Source of the DNA: Anaerolineae bacterium
Lineage (GTDB): Bacteria > Chloroflexota > Anaerolineae > 4572-78 > J111
Assembly (NCBI GenBank): GCA_016926805.1
Contig: JAFGNV010000090.1
Span: 62,001 to 126,000 of the forward strand
DNA length: 64,000 nt
Direction of reading: 5' to 3'
Part shown: positions 8,734-17,194 of the stretch, one piece after another
Position numbering within the stretch: the first letter of the stretch is position 1
Layout of the letters: each line of letters begins with the position of its first letter
Translations under genes and position numbers: made by a program
Notes under the pieces: generated by a model
Seen by the model: the letters and a program-made list of their open reading frames with translations, nothing else
Told to the model about the DNA's origin: nothing
Databases searched by the model: none

Positions 8734-8762
8734 ATTATAAACCGGACACGACGAAATTACAA
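8734..8762 (-). promoter_or_regulatory. Sigma-70-like promoter of the SLOG-SLATT gene
   Basis: Reading the minus strand: TTGTAA, 17 bp, TATAAT (8739-8734). The predicted transcript starts near 8727 and gives a leader of about 30 nt carrying the AGGAGG site. Confidence 0.6.
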
Positions 8763-8892
8763 CTTTATGTTAAGAAATGAAACGCGAAACGTTTCAACAA
8801 CTCCTGAGTAAGGCATAATCTCATAAATTTTTGGTTCATGTCAAGTACAAGTGCCAATGTCCAAATGCAAATAGAAAATTATCAGCACCGTC

Positions 8893-8972
8893 GCCCTCAC
8901 CCCTGCCCCTCTCCCGGAGGGCGAGGGGAAAAGCTGCCTCCTCTCCCAAAGGGAGAGGGTTGGGGTGAGGGC
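8893..8972. repeat. Long GC-rich inverted repeat (dispersed-repeat type)
   Basis: GCCCTCACCCC at 8893-8903 is perfectly complementary to GGGGTGAGGGC at 8962-8972; inside are further CTCTCCC/GGGAGAGGG arms. The interval lies between the unknown gene's stop and the SLOG-SLATT promoter. Repeats of this CCCTCACCCC...GGGGTGAGGG form are scattered in many environmental bacterial genomes. Confidence 0.8.
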
Positions 8973-8993
8973 CGGATTACGCCTGCACTTTTT

Positions 8994-9440
8994 CTAAACA
9001 TGAGCCAAATTTTCTTTACCTGCCTCCTCCAGAATGTGCAGCAAGGCCAACCCATAAGCTTCGCTGGCGCCAAACGCCTCAAAGGTTAAGGTGTTGCCAT
9101 GGAACTGAATTTGGCAACGATAACCATCGGTGGTACTGATTAAACTCAAGATTGGTTCCGGCTCGCCGATGAGGCGTTGTTCCAGCAACTCGCGGAGTTG
9201 ACCCTCTGTTGGGAGCCACACCACCTCGGTCACCAGAATATGGTCCAGGGCCCATTCAGCCGCACCGTGAAACTGAACGGCCAGATGCCCGCTCATTTCT
9301 CGCACCAAAATGGTCATATCGCTGATAACAAAAACCGTGTCATCCAAACCACGATCAGGAATGGCGAAAAGATCGTTTTTGGCCGGAGTCCAGTTCAAAC
9401 CGGCCGTTTTCAATTTTTTGGCCAGGGACAGCGAAAGCAT
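8994..9440 (-). CDS. Conserved protein of unknown function
   Basis: A 148-residue soluble protein with no signal or membrane segment. Visible blocks are LFAIPDRGLDDTVFVISD near the N terminus, HGAAEWALD and TEVVWLPTE in the middle, and LTFEAFGASEAYGLALLHIL at the end. I do not recognise an enzyme motif; similar proteins in related bacteria sometimes carry unhelpful pilus-related names. Its ATG overlaps the stop of the MFS gene (TAATG), so the two are translated together. Confidence 0.7.
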   Translation of the reverse strand: MLSLSLAKKLKTAGLNWTPAKNDLFAIPDRGLDDTVFVISDMTILVREMSGHLAVQFHGAAEWALDHILVTEVVWLPTEGQLRELLEQRLIGEPEPILSLISTTDGYRCQIQFHGNTLTFEAFGASEAYGLALLHILEEAGKENLAHV

Positions 9441-10657
9441 TATACCCCTACCTCATCCGGGGCCAGATTGCGCGTCGATTGATTGATCAACACAAAAAAT
9501 ATAGCCAGCATTACCGCCAGGTCAATCAAAATGACCAGCATCACCATATACGGGCCAATGGTATCGAACAGTTGGCCGATCAACCAGGGTAGAAACATAC
9601 CTCCGATACTGGCTCCCACAAAGAACCAACTCATCACCCGTCCGCTAATGGGCATGCGGCGTTCGGCCAGGTTGAGCGTGGTTGGAAAGACTGAGGCCAT
9701 TGAAAAGCCCAAACCCAACGCGCCAACCCACATGGCCGTGAGCGACTCATACCAAAACAAAATAATGCCCACACTGGCCAGGCAGCCCAGCAGATCACCC
9801 AGCAGCATGTAGCGGGGTCTGAGGCGCATGGCAATGGGAATAGCAATCAACCGCCCCATAGTCAATGCTCCCCAGAAGGCCGAGGTGAGATAGGCCGCAA
9901 CGGTTTCGTTGGTCAAATTCAGCGCAACAGCATAGGTAAAGACCCAGCCGCCAAAGCTGACCTCCGCCCCCACATAGAGGAAGAAGAAAAGTATAATCAA
10001 AACGACCAACATATAGTTCGCCGGTCCTGCCGGGCTATCTTCGGAGGCAATGTGACCCCTGGGGCTGGGCAAGCTCAATACCCACAACGAGATCGGGAAA
10101 ATTAACAAGGCCAGGGTCCAATAGGCCCAGTTGATGTCGCCGCTCATCTTGACGGTTTGGGCGATGATGATAGGGGCCAAAAATGCGCCCGCGCCAAAGA
10201 AAAAGTGCAGGGCGTTCATGTACGGCCCCACTTTGTCCCGGTGGGTCCACACCAGCAGGGTGTTGCCGCCGACATCCACCAAACCTTCGGCCATACCCAT
10301 CGCCAGCAACACCGCAATAAGCAACCATAATAGGGGAACAAGCGGGGTCAGGGCCATGGTTAAAGCTATTATCAAAAGGGTTATCGCTATCACCGGATGA
10401 CCCGGCAGGCGGTCATAGAGTCGCCCGGCCAGTAAAGAACCGATCAGATAGCCCAACGACCGCGCCGTGAACAGATAGCTGATGTCACGCAGTTCGGTTT
10501 GGGTGTGTTCGGCCAGACCGGGCAGGGTAGGGCCTAACGAAGCCGAAACCATGCCCAGGGCAGTGAAGGCCAGGTAATAACCGGCAGTTTTGGCAATTTT
10601 CTTGTCGCCAACAGCCGGAACGGTTTTGGTTGAGATAAGGGGGTCAGATATACTCAT
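9440..10657 (-). CDS. Major facilitator superfamily transporter
   Basis: A 405-residue membrane protein with about twelve hydrophobic segments and an MFS loop signature near residue 75 (GRLYDRLPG), plus ERRMPISGRVMSW in the second half, which resembles FucP/sugar and quinolone-type MFS members. The substrate is not evident. The start at 10657 follows GAAAGGA with 5-nt spacing; the longer frame to 10723 would translate the palindromic repeat that lies just upstream. It is coupled to the unknown 148-residue protein. Confidence 0.85.
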   Translation of the reverse strand: MSISDPLISTKTVPAVGDKKIAKTAGYYLAFTALGMVSASLGPTLPGLAEHTQTELRDISYLFTARSLGYLIGSLLAGRLYDRLPGHPVIAITLLIIALTMALTPLVPLLWLLIAVLLAMGMAEGLVDVGGNTLLVWTHRDKVGPYMNALHFFFGAGAFLAPIIIAQTVKMSGDINWAYWTLALLIFPISLWVLSLPSPRGHIASEDSPAGPANYMLVVLIILFFFLYVGAEVSFGGWVFTYAVALNLTNETVAAYLTSAFWGALTMGRLIAIPIAMRLRPRYMLLGDLLGCLASVGIILFWYESLTAMWVGALGLGFSMASVFPTTLNLAERRMPISGRVMSWFFVGASIGGMFLPWLIGQLFDTIGPYMVMLVILIDLAVMLAIFFVLINQSTRNLAPDEVGV

Positions 10658-10670
10658 CAGCATCCTTTCA

Positions 10671-10699
10671 GTAGGGATAGGACAATGTCCTGTCTCTAC
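10671..10699. repeat. Palindromic repeat, family A copy 3
   Basis: Same core as the copies at 2973 and 3770 (GTAGGGATAGGACAATGTCCTGTCTCTAC), lying 13 bp upstream of the MFS start and therefore probably in its leader or promoter region. Confidence 0.8.
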
Positions 10700-10731
10700 A
10701 AAACACGGAACAATTTTGGGCAAGATTGTAT

Positions 10732-11283
10732 TTAGTTTTCTATATTCTTCACGGTTAGCGGCAGCCCGGCCACCATAAACAGCACCCGGTCGGCCCGGGC
10801 AGCCAGGTATTGGTTGGCCCGGCCCAGAACGTCGCGATAGAGCCGGCCTAATGAATGGTCCGGCACCAACCCCAGGCCAACCTCATTAGAAACCACAATG
10901 AGCGGAATGTTGAGTTGCTGTTGCATCGCCAGAATACGCTCGATCTCCACCTGGATCACAATTTCAATTGCAGCTTGCGGCTGTGTTTCCATTTCCAGAA
11001 CGATGTTCGAGACCAACAGCGTCAGGCAGTCGAGAATCATTACGTCGAAACGATGGTCAATTTGGGACAGGGCGTCACCTACGTAACGAGGCGCTTCCAG
11101 GGTTTGCCACGAGTCCGGGCGGGCAGCCTGATGGACCGCGATGCGTTCAGCCATTTCTTTGTCTTTGGCTTCGGCGGTGGCGATGAAAAGCACGCGCTGG
11201 CCCATTTCGGCGGCCAATTTTTCGGCGTAGGGACTTTTGCCGCTGCGGGCGCCGCCTAAAATTAACGTCAGTGATGGAGTCAA
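10732..11283 (-). CDS. cobU: Adenosylcobinamide kinase / adenosylcobinamide-phosphate guanylyltransferase
   Basis: A 183-residue CobU/CobP protein with a Walker A loop LGGARSGKS at residues 9-17, the guanylylated-histidine region AVHQAARPDSWQTLEAP, the ILDCLTLLVSN stretch and the family's SNEVGLGLVP. It phosphorylates adenosylcobinamide and transfers GMP in nucleotide-loop assembly of cobalamin. The gene stands alone here; other cobalamin genes are at 55.3, 59.6 and 61.6 kb. I see no cobalamin riboswitch upstream. Confidence 0.95.
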   Translation of the reverse strand: MTPSLTLILGGARSGKSPYAEKLAAEMGQRVLFIATAEAKDKEMAERIAVHQAARPDSWQTLEAPRYVGDALSQIDHRFDVMILDCLTLLVSNIVLEMETQPQAAIEIVIQVEIERILAMQQQLNIPLIVVSNEVGLGLVPDHSLGRLYRDVLGRANQYLAARADRVLFMVAGLPLTVKNIEN

Positions 11284-11459
11284 ATCGATTCAGCCTCAAG
11301 AATCAGGTAAACTAAAGATGTTTCACTTCAACGGTATCCAGCCATTATACCACCTTGCCATTTTTTGCCGAATTTGCCCGCCCCAGACATCACTTACCAA
11401 TTATTAACCGCCGCCTTTTTACTCTGGAATGGAAGACAATTCAAGGTAATTACATAGTA

Positions 11460-11489
11460 AAACGGAGTTGGACAAAACCAACTCCGTTT
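11460..11489 (-). terminator. Intrinsic terminator after aldo/keto reductase 1
   Basis: A 12-bp perfect stem (AAACGGAGTTGG/CCAACTCCGTTT) with a 6-nt loop, ending on the minus strand in a short T stretch. It lies about 34 bp past the aldo/keto reductase stop. Confidence 0.7.
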
Positions 11490-11522
11490 CAGGCCAAAAT
11501 CCCAGCTTGTTTATGCGGCCAA

Positions 11523-12533
11523 TTATTCTCTGGCTTGCGCTGCCCGGCGGATGAAGTCATACGGATAAGACGGAGTCATTTCGCTGACTTCCGTGAGCCG
11601 GGTCATTTGGTCGTCGCGCAGCGTCCAGCCAGTGGTCCCAATGTTGTCTTCCAAATGTTCCATCGTGCGCACGCCGGTAATAGGCGCGGTTACGCCGGGG
11701 CGATGTAGCAACCAGCGCAAAGCGACCTGAGCCGGGGTTTTGCCAACTTCTTCGGCCATTGCCAGCAGCACGTCAATGATATTCCAGGTACGTTCCGTGG
11801 CGTAAGCCGCCCACGATTCGCTCCAACCCTCCTTTTCGGCAATTTCGACGCGCGTACCCGAAGGTGGCCCAGCCATTCCCCGGCGATACTTGCCGCTGAG
11901 CCAGCCGCCACGCAGCGGACTCCAGGGAATCAGGCCCAGGCCCTCGTTCAGACACACCGGCACCAATTCCCGTTCGATGTCGCGGTCAAGCAGATTGTAA
12001 AGCGGCTGCAACGAGGCAAACGGTTCCCATCCCATCTGTTTACTCAGGTCAATCGCCTTCTGCAATTGCCAGCCGCTATAGTTGCTGGCCCCAATGTAGC
12101 GAACTTTGCCACTTTCTACCAGGCTGTTGAGCGTACTCAAAGTTTCCGCCAGCGGCGTGCCGGGGTCCCAACAGTGAACCTGATACAGGTCAATATAATC
12201 GGTGCCCAGGCGACGCAGGCTATTTTCTACTCCAGCCATAATATGTTTACGACTCACCCCCAGGTCGTTAGGCCCTTCGCCCATGGGAAAGCGCACCTTG
12301 GTGGCGATAACTAGATCGTCGCGGGATTTTTTCTTGAGCCAGCCTCCCAGGATCTCCTCGGACGCGCCACGGGTGTAGACATCGGCGGTGTCGATAAAGT
12401 TGCCGCCTGCCGCCACAAAGCGGTCCAAAATCCGGTGACTGGTTCTCTTGTCAGCTTCTCGCCCAAAGGTCATGGCCCCCAGACACAACTCGCTGACTTT
12501 CAGGCCGGTTCGACCGAGATAACGATATTCCAT
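11523..12533 (-). CDS. Aldo/keto reductase 1
   Basis: A 336-residue TIM-barrel NADPH oxidoreductase with the tetrad visible as D and Y in [15 protein letters not shown] in VIATKVRFP and H in YQVHCWD, plus a [11 protein letters not shown] cofactor-binding segment. It resembles the YajO/Tas-like AKR group that reduces aldehydes or ketoses. The start at 12533 follows AAGGAGAACCATT; the longer frame adds seven residues across that site. It belongs to a run of minus-strand genes that look like carbohydrate oxidoreduction. Confidence 0.88.
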   Translation of the reverse strand: MEYRYLGRTGLKVSELCLGAMTFGREADKRTSHRILDRFVAAGGNFIDTADVYTRGASEEILGGWLKKKSRDDLVIATKVRFPMGEGPNDLGVSRKHIMAGVENSLRRLGTDYIDLYQVHCWDPGTPLAETLSTLNSLVESGKVRYIGASNYSGWQLQKAIDLSKQMGWEPFASLQPLYNLLDRDIERELVPVCLNEGLGLIPWSPLRGGWLSGKYRRGMAGPPSGTRVEIAEKEGWSESWAAYATERTWNIIDVLLAMAEEVGKTPAQVALRWLLHRPGVTAPITGVRTMEHLEDNIGTTGWTLRDDQMTRLTEVSEMTPSYPYDFIRRAAQARE

Positions 12534-12583
12534 AATGGTTCTCCTTATCGTCAACCTAATTAGTTACCATTTGTTGTATAAAA

Positions 12584-13168
12584 TTACAATACCAGGTCAC
12601 AAGCCTCAGCCGGCATCCAGTGAGCATCCTGACCTTCCCACTTGACATTGCAGCCGATGGGGTTGGTTAACGGAACACTGACGGGCTTACCTGCCAAATG
12701 CTCAGCCAGAGCGCGTTCCAGGTCATTGGTCGTCATTTTGCTGGTTTCACGCGGGTTGTCAACGCCTCGACCTGTATAGATTAACTTGCGGTCTTGATCG
12801 AACACATAAAAGTGCGGCGTGCGCAGGGCGCCGTAGGCCAGCGCGACTTCTTGAGACTCATCATACAGGTAAAGCCAGGGGAATTTTTTCTCTTTCATCC
12901 GGGCAACCATGTGGTCAAAGTCATCTTCGGGATAGGTGTGTTTGCTGTTAGAGTTGATTCCCACAAATTTTACCCCTTGCGGGGCGAACTTCTCGGCGGT
13001 TTGCCGGGTTACTTCGTCGGACCCCAAAACGTAAGGACAGTGATTACAGGTAAAAAAAACAACCAGCACCCTGGCATCGTCAAAATCAGACAATTGGTAC
13101 GTTTTGCCATCCGTGGCCGGTAATTTGAAATCCTTCGCCTTTTCACCAAGTTGTAACGTAAAAGCCAT
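12584..13168 (-). CDS. Thioredoxin-family protein (AhpC/TSA-Redoxin type)
   Basis: A 194-residue cytosolic protein without signal peptide. The active-site region is [10 protein letters not shown] with C41 and C44 as a CxxC pair, followed by VKFVGINSN and a late RGVDNPRE. This matches the RedoxCys/AhpC-TSA group often annotated as thioredoxin family protein. The likely role is thiol-dependent peroxide or disulfide reduction. It lies 50 bp upstream of aldo/keto reductase 1 in the same direction. Confidence 0.85.
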   Translation of the reverse strand: MAFTLQLGEKAKDFKLPATDGKTYQLSDFDDARVLVVFFTCNHCPYVLGSDEVTRQTAEKFAPQGVKFVGINSNSKHTYPEDDFDHMVARMKEKKFPWLYLYDESQEVALAYGALRTPHFYVFDQDRKLIYTGRGVDNPRETSKMTTNDLERALAEHLAGKPVSVPLTNPIGCNVKWEGQDAHWMPAEACDLVL

Positions 13169-13251
13169 AATTTAATCTCCTTTCAACTACGCTGCGATTG
13201 TCTCATACTCAAACTCAGTTTTGGCCCAAGACGGTTCTCTTTTTAAGATTG

Positions 13252-14010
13252 TTATTTCAGGCTCAACAGGTGGGCCAGGTTACCGCCCAAAATTTTGGTT
13301 TGATCCACTTCGGCCAGATCTCGCATTAAAGCCCGGTATTTGGCCAGTTCGACATGCATTAGACGGAAAGGTATATCACTGCCAAAACAAATCCGGTCAC
13401 TCCCCAGCGTGTCAATAGCCCGCAGAATTGCGGTAGCGGGGATAGAACTGCCAATAATGATAATATTGTCATATTTCTGTGCCGTTTCAATGGCCGCTCG
13501 ATCCAGGGCGGGCAATCTGGCCCCACCCATGTGAATCATAATAAACCGGGTTTCGGGAAACGTGGCGGCAATGTGCCCCAAACGATAGGGGTGAGTGTTC
13601 TCAAAGAAGTCGGAGCCAATGTGAAAGGCAATCGGTTTGCCGTAGCGGGTGGCGGCCTTGATGAGCGGCATTACCGTAGCGTCGTCGATGACGTAATCGT
13701 CCTGCGCGCCATTGAACTTGATGCCCCAAAAACCATATTCTTCAAAGCATTGGGCAATGGTTGCCAGGGCCGCATCTTTACCCAGCCGTGGATTGGTCCA
13801 ACCAAAGCCGAGCAAGCGGTCGGGATACTTCTGGGTGGCCTCATACACTGCTTTGTTTTCCGGAGCAATGTCTTTGTTGTAGGGCGGCTTGAGCCAGATC
13901 AGGGCTTTGTCCACCCCGGCCCGGTCCATCTGCGCCACCAACTCGTCGGCGGTGATAGCCAGGCCATCGAACTTGGCTGACGAAATGTGACAATCGGCAT
14001 CGATAATCAT
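13252..14010 (-). CDS. Amidohydrolase family protein (amidohydrolase 2 type)
   Basis: A 252-residue TIM-barrel protein starting with MIIDADCHIS, then FGWTNPRLG, AFHIGSDFF, FIMIHMGGARLPAL and CFGSDIPFR, the typical order of histidine and aspartate motifs in the COG2159-type amidohydrolases (lactonases and decarboxylases). The first motif is D-C-H in place of the usual HxH or ExH, which in this superfamily points to mononuclear or metal-independent members. It lies directly downstream of the enolase-superfamily gene, so a lactonase role in the same pathway is plausible but inferred. Confidence 0.85.
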   Translation of the reverse strand: MIIDADCHISSAKFDGLAITADELVAQMDRAGVDKALIWLKPPYNKDIAPENKAVYEATQKYPDRLLGFGWTNPRLGKDAALATIAQCFEEYGFWGIKFNGAQDDYVIDDATVMPLIKAATRYGKPIAFHIGSDFFENTHPYRLGHIAATFPETRFIMIHMGGARLPALDRAAIETAQKYDNIIIIGSSIPATAILRAIDTLGSDRICFGSDIPFRLMHVELAKYRALMRDLAEVDQTKILGGNLAHLLSLK

Positions 14011-14030
14011 TTGTTTAACCTCCTTGAAGG

Positions 14031-15113
14031 TTATTCTTCTACGCCAACAGTGTGCTTATTGACCCAATCCCAGTCCACATGAATGCCCAGCCCCGGCTCG
14101 TCCCAGGGTTGGGCGTAACCTTCGCGGTCAATTTCGGTAGAAGCGTCCTGGATGCCCGGCGGCGAGTAGTAGGTTTCTGGCACCAGCCGCTCGAAGTATT
14201 TGGTGTTGTAGATGGCGCAGGCAGCGTGCAAGCAAGCAATCGAGCCGCCGTGAATGGCGCACATCATGCCGTATCCTTCGCAGATGTGGGCGGTTTTCAA
14301 CACGCCGGTAAATCCGCCTTTGAAGTCATCCAGGGGGCCGGTGAGAATGATGTCCGCCGCACCCGCTTTAATCTGAGCCAGGGCGTCCCAGGGACCGCCG
14401 TGGGTTGCTTCAGCCACGGCCAGGGGGATGTCGAGTTGATTGGCCAGCCGGGCCAGGGCAGTGATGTTGAAATGATCCATTGGTTCTTCGTACCACAAAA
14501 AGCCTTGCTCTTCCAACTGGCGGCCAAACCATACCGCGTCTTCAAAAATGTTGAACATGCTCGACGCATCGTACATCAATTCAATATCGTCGCCCACCCG
14601 CCGGCGCAAAGCGCGACAGAGTTCGGCGTCTTCTTTCAACCGACCCCAGGCGTGCAGTTTGATGGCCTTATACCCTTTTTCCAGACACTCATCGGCCAGC
14701 GCCATAAACTCGTCCAGCGAGTCCAGGGTTACGGTACTGGCGTAGGCCGGAATGCGATGGCGCATACCCCCCAGTAACTTGTAAACCGGCAGGTTGCTCG
14801 CCTTGCCCAACAGGTCCCACAGGGCGCAATCAACCGGCCCAACGGCAAAACCCAGATTGGAGGTGCGCAGATTGCGCCAGAATTTATGCCAGATACGTTC
14901 TCGATCCAGGGGGTCTTCGCCGATGAGTTGCCATTTGACCTCTTCCAGATTGGCCGCGCGCCGATAAGGCGACATCCCCTCAATGCCTTCATCGGTGAGA
15001 ATACGCAGCAACGAAGCCCTGCCGGTGGAACCACTGGGCATAATCTCATCGCGCCAGTGGTAGGGGCCGCGTTCCCATTCGGCGTGATGTACTTTGACTC
15101 CGGTTATTTTCAT
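14031..15113 (-). CDS. Mandelate racemase / muconate lactonizing enzyme family protein
   Basis: A 360-residue enolase-superfamily protein: N-terminal capping domain, then a barrel with metal ligands around D182 (YDASS), the EEP motif at 209-211 and E235 (AVAEATHGG), and H288 (CAIHGG). These fit sugar-acid dehydratases. At the usual KxK catalytic pair the sequence reads K152-L-H154, so the second lysine is histidine; reaction chemistry may differ from classical members. It lies 20 bp upstream of the amidohydrolase, indicating an operon. Confidence 0.88.
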   Translation of the reverse strand: MKITGVKVHHAEWERGPYHWRDEIMPSGSTGRASLLRILTDEGIEGMSPYRRAANLEEVKWQLIGEDPLDRERIWHKFWRNLRTSNLGFAVGPVDCALWDLLGKASNLPVYKLLGGMRHRIPAYASTVTLDSLDEFMALADECLEKGYKAIKLHAWGRLKEDAELCRALRRRVGDDIELMYDASSMFNIFEDAVWFGRQLEEQGFLWYEEPMDHFNITALARLANQLDIPLAVAEATHGGPWDALAQIKAGAADIILTGPLDDFKGGFTGVLKTAHICEGYGMMCAIHGGSIACLHAACAIYNTKYFERLVPETYYSPPGIQDASTEIDREGYAQPWDEPGLGIHVDWDWVNKHTVGVEE

Positions 15114-15155
15114 CGTGTGTTTTTCCCTTCCTTCTGAATAGTTACCGGCCGCTCT

Positions 15156-16016
15156 TTAAACAAAAAGTGGCTCAACGCCCAAAGTCTCCACCATTGTCTG
15201 CATCTCTTTGTTTGAGGGTGCAGTTTGTTGGTAACGGCTGGCCGCATCCAGCACTTTGGGCATCAGGTAAGTGTCTCCCACCGTGTTCAAAAAGAGGCCC
15301 GGCCGGCCCAAGACATAGTGAACGGCCCGGTCAATATCGGCCTGGTCTTCAAAGGGTTCGTACCAGCAGGTGCGGGTGGGGGGTTTGTCGCCCCACGGTC
15401 CCCGGGCCAGGGACTTGATGGTTTGCACCGCCACATTGCGTTCCTGGCACACCTTGAGCAACTTATCAAAATTGGCGGCGTACTGCGGATTTTGCATCAA
15501 CGGGTAATTATAAGGCAGCAGCACCGAATCAAAATCAAACCGTTCCAGGCTGCGCAGGTGCATTTGGGCCACGGCGATTTCGTGGCCGGTCACGCCCAGG
15601 AAGCGCACCAACCCCTGGTCGCGGGCCTCGATGAAGGCTTCCAACGCGCCGCCCGGCCCCATTGCGATTTCCCACTCGTTGGGGTCAATCAGAAAGTGCA
15701 ATTGCCACAGGTCAACGTGGTCGGTTTGCAGCCGTTCCAGGGAGCGATGCAGTTCTTCTTTGGCTTTCTGGTAGGTACGTTCCCCGGTTTTGGTGGCCAG
15801 GAAGAAGTCCTGGCGATGGCGTTTCATCCACGGGCCGACACGTAGTTCAGCGTCGCCGTAGCTGGCGGCGGTGTCAATATGGTTAACGCCATATTTTAGC
15901 AACACGTCCAAGGTTTGGTCTGCTTCAGCTTGGGTACAACTCCACAAGGCCGCTGCCCCAAAAAGGGTGCGGGTACTCATGTGTCCGGTTCGTCCAAAGG
16001 GTAATTTCTCAATCAC
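15156..16016 (-). CDS. Aldo/keto reductase 2
   Basis: A 286-residue AKR with [13 protein letters not shown] (catalytic D and Y), FLATKTGE (K) and LWQLHFL (H). It is shorter than the other two and resembles the COG0667/COG1453-type predicted oxidoreductases. GTG start following GCGAGGAGC. It ends 42 bp before the enolase-superfamily start, so it probably belongs to the same operon and supplies or removes the sugar aldehyde or lactone. Confidence 0.87.
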   Translation of the reverse strand: MIEKLPFGRTGHMSTRTLFGAAALWSCTQAEADQTLDVLLKYGVNHIDTAASYGDAELRVGPWMKRHRQDFFLATKTGERTYQKAKEELHRSLERLQTDHVDLWQLHFLIDPNEWEIAMGPGGALEAFIEARDQGLVRFLGVTGHEIAVAQMHLRSLERFDFDSVLLPYNYPLMQNPQYAANFDKLLKVCQERNVAVQTIKSLARGPWGDKPPTRTCWYEPFEDQADIDRAVHYVLGRPGLFLNTVGDTYLMPKVLDAASRYQQTAPSNKEMQTMVETLGVEPLFV

Positions 16017-16102
16017 GGTTTAGCTCCTCGCATTATGCTACAAATTGCAAATCAATCTGTTCGTTGGCAGGGGAGGTTCTCTCAGAACCATAGCTGATCA
16101 TT

Positions 16103-16122
16103 ACAGTTTTGAAACTGTAATG
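16103..16122 (-). terminator. Hairpin after aldo/keto reductase 3
   Basis: A perfect short palindrome TTACAGTTTTGAAACTGTAA 25 bp past the aldo/keto reductase 3 stop. Minus-strand flank is not T-rich, so it may be an operator or a weak terminator. Confidence 0.4.
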
Positions 16123-16146
16123 ATCATCCTCACTTGCTTGGCCGCC

Positions 16147-17130
16147 CTACCAGCGGTGATGCACCAAGCCCCGAATCTTATCATCGTATATGGCTTTAAC
16201 TTTGGCCATCACTTCGTCGCTCAAGGGTGGCAGGTCGGCGGCTTGGGCATTGGCGATGGCCTGAGCAGGATTCTTGGCCCCAGGAATGGCACAACTGACA
16301 GCATCGAACATTAAAATCCAGCGCAAAGCAAATTGGGCCATGGTTACGCCTGTTGGCACCAATGCCCGGAGTTCTTCCACGGCGTCCAGACCGGTGTCGT
16401 AATCCACTCCGGCAAAGGTTTCACCCACATCAAAGGATTGGCCGTAGCGGTTAAAATTGCGATGGTCGTCTTTGGGGAAAGTGGTTTGGCGGGTCATTTT
16501 GCCGCTGAGCAAGCCGCTGGCCAGGGGCACACGGGTCAGAATACCAACCTGGCGCTGTTTAGCCAGATCAAAGAACAGTTCAGCCGGGCGCTGGCGGAAG
16601 ATGTTGAAAATAATCTGGACGCTCTGCACGTTGGGGTATTCGGTGGCCTTGATGGCTTCCTCCGCTTTTTCCACACTGACGCCGTAGTACTTGATTTTCC
16701 CGGCTTGCGCCAGGTCGTCCAAAATACCAAAGACTTCCGGCCGGTAGTAGACCTCGGTGGGGGGGCAGTGCAACTGGACCAAATCCAACGTCTCAACTTC
16801 CAGATTTTTGAGGCTGCGTTCGACGAAGGCGGTGAGATTCTTCCGGTTGTAACCTTCGGCCACGTGAGGATCGAGCCGCCGCCCGGCTTTGGTAACCACA
16901 TAGACCTGCTCCGAACGTTCTTTGAGCACCTGCGCGATGAAGCGTTCGCTGCGACCGTCGCCATACACATCGGCCGTGTCAATGAAGTTAACGCCGTTAT
17001 CAATGGCGGCGTGCAGCGCTGCCAGGGCATCTTCCTCACTGACATGACCCCAGGACCCGCCAATACCCCAGGCCCCAAAACTGATTTCTGAAACTTTCCA
17101 GCCGGTTCTACCAAAATTGCGGTATTGCAT
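16147..17130 (-). CDS. Aldo/keto reductase 3
   Basis: A 327-residue AKR with [25 protein letters not shown] and VQLHCPPTEV giving the D-Y-K-H tetrad, and an IPGAKNPAQAIAN cofactor segment. It is most like the YghZ/Tas type. The start at 17130 follows GTGGAGGTG with good spacing; the longer frame to 17406 is antisense to nothing real and runs across the 3' end of the dehydrogenase gene in another frame. An inverted repeat TTACAGTTTTGAAACTGTAA lies between this gene and aldo/keto reductase 2. Confidence 0.87.
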   Translation of the reverse strand: MQYRNFGRTGWKVSEISFGAWGIGGSWGHVSEEDALAALHAAIDNGVNFIDTADVYGDGRSERFIAQVLKERSEQVYVVTKAGRRLDPHVAEGYNRKNLTAFVERSLKNLEVETLDLVQLHCPPTEVYYRPEVFGILDDLAQAGKIKYYGVSVEKAEEAIKATEYPNVQSVQIIFNIFRQRPAELFFDLAKQRQVGILTRVPLASGLLSGKMTRQTTFPKDDHRNFNRYGQSFDVGETFAGVDYDTGLDAVEELRALVPTGVTMAQFALRWILMFDAVSCAIPGAKNPAQAIANAQAADLPPLSDEVMAKVKAIYDDKIRGLVHHRW

Positions 17131-17194
17131 AGGTACACCTCCACTTGTGAATTTTTTGCTGGTTTCCAGACTCGGTTGGGAAACCAGGATGAGA

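Noticed and set aside
10658-10723. N-terminal extension of the MFS protein
   Set aside because: Would translate a palindromic repeat, and a ribosome site with an ATG exists downstream.
11284-11450. Possible cobalamin riboswitch upstream of cobU
   Set aside because: No B12-box-like sequence seen.
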